Assembly (NCBI GenBank): GCA_025351525.1 | Contig: JANXVV010000596.1 | Location: 1-6,798, forward strand | Direction of reading: 5' to 3' | Origin: Humisphaera sp. | GTDB taxonomy: Bacteria; Planctomycetota; Phycisphaerae; Tepidisphaerales; Tepidisphaeraceae | Length of the DNA stretch: 6,798 bases | Shown: piece by piece, positions 4,841 through 6,798 of the stretch | How the letters are laid out: every line of letters starts with the position of its first letter | Position numbering within the stretch: the first letter of the stretch is position 1 | Notes under the pieces: model-generated | Database searches by the model: none | The model's input: the letters and a program-made list of their open reading frames with translations, nothing else | What the model was told of the DNA's origin: nothing | Made by a program: the position numbers and the translations under genes

Positions 4841-6230
4841 CCGGATTTCCAACGTTATCGGTAGCCGGGAAGATGTTCAAGACAGTTGGCGACATGCTGT
4901 GACTATTTGCGACAAAATCGCTATTTTCAAGGGGTCCGGCGGTCGGTGAACTGTCAGCATCGCCGAAAATGGATTTCGGGCTGACCGTGACAGGTTGCGA
5001 CATGCCATGACCTTTTGCGACCGGCTTTTGTCCAACATTTGTCCAACGGGCATCTTTTGCGACGCCGTCGACGGGTTGCGTGGGGATGTCTGCCGTGCCG
5101 GTTTTCACATTCTTCTCTTTTGTCGCTTCCGGGAGTTTCACCGATGCCAGGGCGCTTGCGGTGTCGAAGATGCCGACGTGTGAATACACGTTCATCGTCA
5201 ATCGTGGATCGCCGTGCCGCATGAGTGTCTGAGCCGTTTTCATGCTGATGCCGCTCTTGGCAATCAGAGTGCAATAGGTGTGTCGCTGCGCGTGCAGGTC
5301 GACCCGCTGATTCGTGTCGTTGACAAATGGCACTTTCGCCGCCAAAAGATCATTCATCAGCGTTCGCATGGCCGGTATCGAGGCGAACACTTTAGCCGCG
5401 GGTAATTTGGTGGCCGTGCGCTCACGCAATCCTTCCAGCAATTCAGGATGGACGGGAATCGTGTCGGCCTTGCCGTTTTTGGTCTGCTCGGTGCGCAGCT
5501 GGATGAATGGCAACGTCGCCGCCAGGTGAAGATCGCCCACGCGCAGCTGCTTGGCCTCACCCCGCCGCAGTCCGGAAAGAATGAAGAACTTGTAGGCAAA
5601 ACTACGATCGGCCGGCGCGGCATCCAGCAATCTAATGATCTCGTCTCCGCTCAACGCGCGACGCGCGCGGCGCTTCTCGGCCTTGCTTTCATCCGCCTTT
5701 TTGAGAATCGCCAGGGGGTCGCTGCTGAGCCGCCCGCGCAGCACGAGCCAATGCACGAACGCCCGGGCCATTTTCAGGAAACTGTTGAGGGTCGACACGG
5801 CTATCGGCTTCTTTTCCTTCGTGCCCCCCATCTGCCGCTTTCCGACGAGGTTTAAGACGCCGCGCATGCTGTCGGCCGTGATATCTGACAGCCGCTTCCA
5901 TTCACCAAGTGCAATAATCTCTTCAAGGCGTGATTCAACGTTCTTTAGATGCTGGGCGGAAACATTCTGCCCGCGCAGGTCTGCAACGTAGTCGTCGCGG
6001 TGGCCTTCGATCGATTTCCCGGCATGATCCATCATCGGGGTAAGCACGCCCGCGCGCCGCAGGTCGGCATCACGCTGGATCTCATTCAGCCGGCGGAACG
6101 ACGCTGTCTTATCAGTGAACAATGGCACCTTCCGCCACCTGCCGTCTTCGTCCCGGAATCGACCGTACCAGGTGGGGTAGACGACCCGCTTCCCATTGCG
6201 TTTGACCGAGTTGCGAAATAAAGATGCCAT
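4818..6230 (-). CDS. Tyrosine recombinase / integrase with long C-terminal tail
   Basis: The 470-residue protein should carry out site-specific integration and excision of a mobile element. Residues about 70-175 form the SAM-like core-binding domain. The catalytic domain, about 190-365, has every expected residue: R222 in SGLRRGE, K251 or K254 in the TKNGK turn, H313 and R316 in DLHAQRHTYCT, H339 in MRHGD and nucleophile Y349 in VYSH. The start is the ATG at 6230, with no clear ribosome binding site. About 120 residues follow the tyrosine, far more than usual. The tail is low in complexity, contains a 36-residue repeat (VAKGHGMSQPV and VANSHSMSPTV), and ends in GTRSSGG, which is translated from the tRNA-Arg gene; the TAG stop is tRNA bases 21-23. 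So at least the last residues are dictated by the junction. The small gene at 6292-6773 lies 61 bases upstream. Whether the tail is needed for recombination cannot be told. Confidence 0.94.
   Translation of the reverse strand: MASLFRNSVKRNGKRVVYPTWYGRFRDEDGRWRKVPLFTDKTASFRRLNEIQRDADLRRAGVLTPMMDHAGKSIEGHRDDYVADLRGQNVSAQHLKNVESRLEEIIALGEWKRLSDITADSMRGVLNLVGKRQMGGTKEKKPIAVSTLNSFLKMARAFVHWLVLRGRLSSDPLAILKKADESKAEKRRARRALSGDEIIRLLDAAPADRSFAYKFFILSGLRRGEAKQLRVGDLHLAATLPFIQLRTEQTKNGKADTIPVHPELLEGLRERTATKLPAAKVFASIPAMRTLMNDLLAAKVPFVNDTNQRVDLHAQRHTYCTLIAKSGISMKTAQTLMRHGDPRLTMNVYSHVGIFDTASALASVKLPEATKEKNVKTGTADIPTQPVDGVAKDARWTNVGQKPVAKGHGMSQPVTVSPKSIFGDADSSPTAGPLENSDFVANSHSMSPTVLNIFPATDNVGNPGTRSSGG
4854..4880 (-). 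promoter_or_regulatory. Candidate tRNA-Arg promoter inside the integrase coding region
   Basis: On the minus strand TTGAAC (4875-4880) and GATAAC (4854-4859) resemble -35 and -10 elements with a 15-base spacer, shorter than ideal. The -10 ends 13 bases before the tRNA 5' end, so a leader of about 6 bases is expected. Any tRNA promoter at this distance must lie within the last codons of the recombinase frame. Confidence 0.28.
4881..5063. repeat. Direct repeats in the integrase 3' end (possible integrase or host-factor sites)
   Basis: Bases 4881-4913 and 4989-5021 are direct repeats, 27 of 33 identical, offset by 108 bases and so in frame. Within them the heptamer TTGCGAC occurs at 4907, 4995 and 5015, again at 5057, and as TGGCGAC at 4887. 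In each 33-mer the two heptamers are exactly 20 bases apart. A separate 10-bp repeat, TTTGTCCAAC, lies at 5027-5036 and 5038-5047. Short, same-orientation, helically phased sites beside an attachment site resemble arm-type binding sites of lambda-like integrases, but a duplicated coding segment explains part of the pattern equally well. Confidence 0.6.
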
Positions 6231-6287
6231 GATTTTGACCGGTGTTTACGTATCGGGGTTCTACTATCCATCGGGAGGGGTTGCCGA

Positions 6288-6773
6288 TCAACTATGATCG
6301 CCGGTTATCCCAGTCGGCCGGCGGTATGCCGTCTCTCGCGATGGTCTGGCCGGCTTCGTCCTGGGGCCGCTCGCACGTTGGGGCGAACGCTTCCAAGTGC
6401 GCCACCGTCTGCGCCGCCGCGGCATGAACCGCCAGACCGCGAATGCCTTTGGGTAATGCCTGCAATGCTTCATGCGCCATTGCCAGCATAGGAACGGGGC
6501 CATCTGCGCGGATTTCATCCAAACCTCATTCGCCGCCGTGCCTTCGCGCAGACCGCAATACTTCACCTCCTGTAGCACCAGCCGCAAACCCGCTTCAATG
6601 TGGGGCTGCGGCATCGTCGTGAGCAGTTGCGCAAATTCCACCATGAATCGGGTCATGATTTCCTGCTCCGCCGCGACGCGCTGGGGGTGCCGTGGGGCGC
6701 TAAGGATGAATCCGGGAATCACGTCATGCCGATCGGGAGTCGGCGCACTTGTCGCATTGTTTAATAGGGTCAT
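6288..6773 (-). CDS. Hypothetical protein, apparently frameshifted
   Basis: The ATG-started frame gives 161 residues and I do not recognise the protein. Residues 1 to about 84 look natural: a polar start, then helical stretches containing MTRFMVEFAQLLTTM and GLRLVLQEV. From about residue 85 the composition becomes very rich in Trp, Arg, Lys and Cys, as expected of an out-of-frame reading. From 6522 the overlapping frame continues with ordinary composition to a stop at 6292. A single extra T in the TTT run near 6521-6523 would join the two halves into one protein of about 160 residues. It lies upstream of the integrase on the same strand, so it probably belongs to the same integrated element. 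The start has no clear ribosome binding site. Either the gene is decayed, the assembly has an indel, or two genes overlap. Confidence 0.5.
   Translation of the reverse strand: MTLLNNATSAPTPDRHDVIPGFILSAPRHPQRVAAEQEIMTRFMVEFAQLLTTMPQPHIEAGLRLVLQEVKYCGLREGTAANEVWMKSAQMAPFLCWQWRMKHCRHYPKAFAVWRFMPRRRRRWRTWKRSPQRASGPRTKPARPSRETAYRRPTGITGDHS
6292..6522 (-). CDS. Second half of the frameshifted gene, or a small overlapping gene
   Basis: This frame gives 76 residues (LDEIRADGPVPMLAMAHEAL near the start, DWDNRRS at the end) with codon use like a real gene and an Ala-rich helical composition. It begins at a TTG directly after an in-frame TGA (TGA-GGT-TTG), so as a separate gene it would need reinitiation from the upstream frame; no properly spaced ribosome binding site is seen. 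A one-base deletion in the ancestor is the simpler explanation. The stop is 61 bases before the integrase ATG. I recognise no family. Confidence 0.45.
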   Translation of the reverse strand: MDEIRADGPVPMLAMAHEALQALPKGIRGLAVHAAAAQTVAHLEAFAPTCERPQDEAGQTIARDGIPPADWDNRRS

Positions 6774-6798
6774 AGGAACGTTTCTGCCGGGGTTGCCG

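Noticed and set aside
6510..6530. Programmed -1 ribosomal frameshift joining the two frames of the small gene
   Set aside because: No X-XXY-YYZ slippery heptamer or clear downstream structure was found; a simple deletion explains it better.

Overview
The window reads as chromosomal DNA from a GC-rich Gram-negative bacterium, most likely a planctomycete (Planctomycetota) or a close PVC relative. The reasons are weak or absent Shine-Dalgarno sites, GTG/TTG start options, an outer-membrane-type lipoprotein with a SPOR domain, dispersed twin-palindrome repeats of a kind I associate with these genomes, and a tyrosine recombinase with a long tail running into a tRNA. This is inference; no marker gene settles the taxon.

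Left part (1-3118), minus strand, read right to left. First comes a lipoprotein with helical TPR-like repeats and a C-terminal SPOR domain (2156-3004). Next is a membrane-anchored zinc-ribbon protein of unknown function (1264-2076). Last is a PleD-like response regulator with a GGEEF diguanylate cyclase domain (86-1012). Three different inverted-repeat elements punctuate this cluster: one at the lipoprotein 5' end (2952-3098), one between the zinc-ribbon and cyclase genes (1124-1208), one after the cyclase gene (1-59). Each consists of two inverted arms, and the arms tend to be palindromic themselves. They change the annotation: two N-terminal extensions are repeat translations, and one repeat resembles an intrinsic terminator. 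A possible shared theme is envelope or peptidoglycan function plus c-di-GMP signalling, but only gene order supports it.

Middle (3119-4766): a divergent plus-strand gene (3206-4690) encodes a complete AMP-forming acyl-CoA/acyl-acid ligase of the ANL superfamily, with a sigma70-like promoter candidate and two overlapping hairpins after its stop.

Right part (4767-6798), minus strand: a small unknown gene that appears frameshifted (6292-6773), then a tyrosine recombinase with a complete catalytic set (4818-6230), then tRNA-Arg(TCT) (4767-4840). The recombinase reading frame ends inside the 5' half of the tRNA gene, and its 3' end carries short directly repeated sites. A 13-bp segment of the tRNA anticodon arm is repeated just after the tRNA 3' end. 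This looks like the integrase end of an integrated element extending beyond the right edge, with tRNA-Arg as candidate attachment site.

No CRISPR array, rRNA, transposase or recognisable defence gene is present. The most unusual points are the repeat-supplied start of the lipoprotein and the integrase/tRNA junction.
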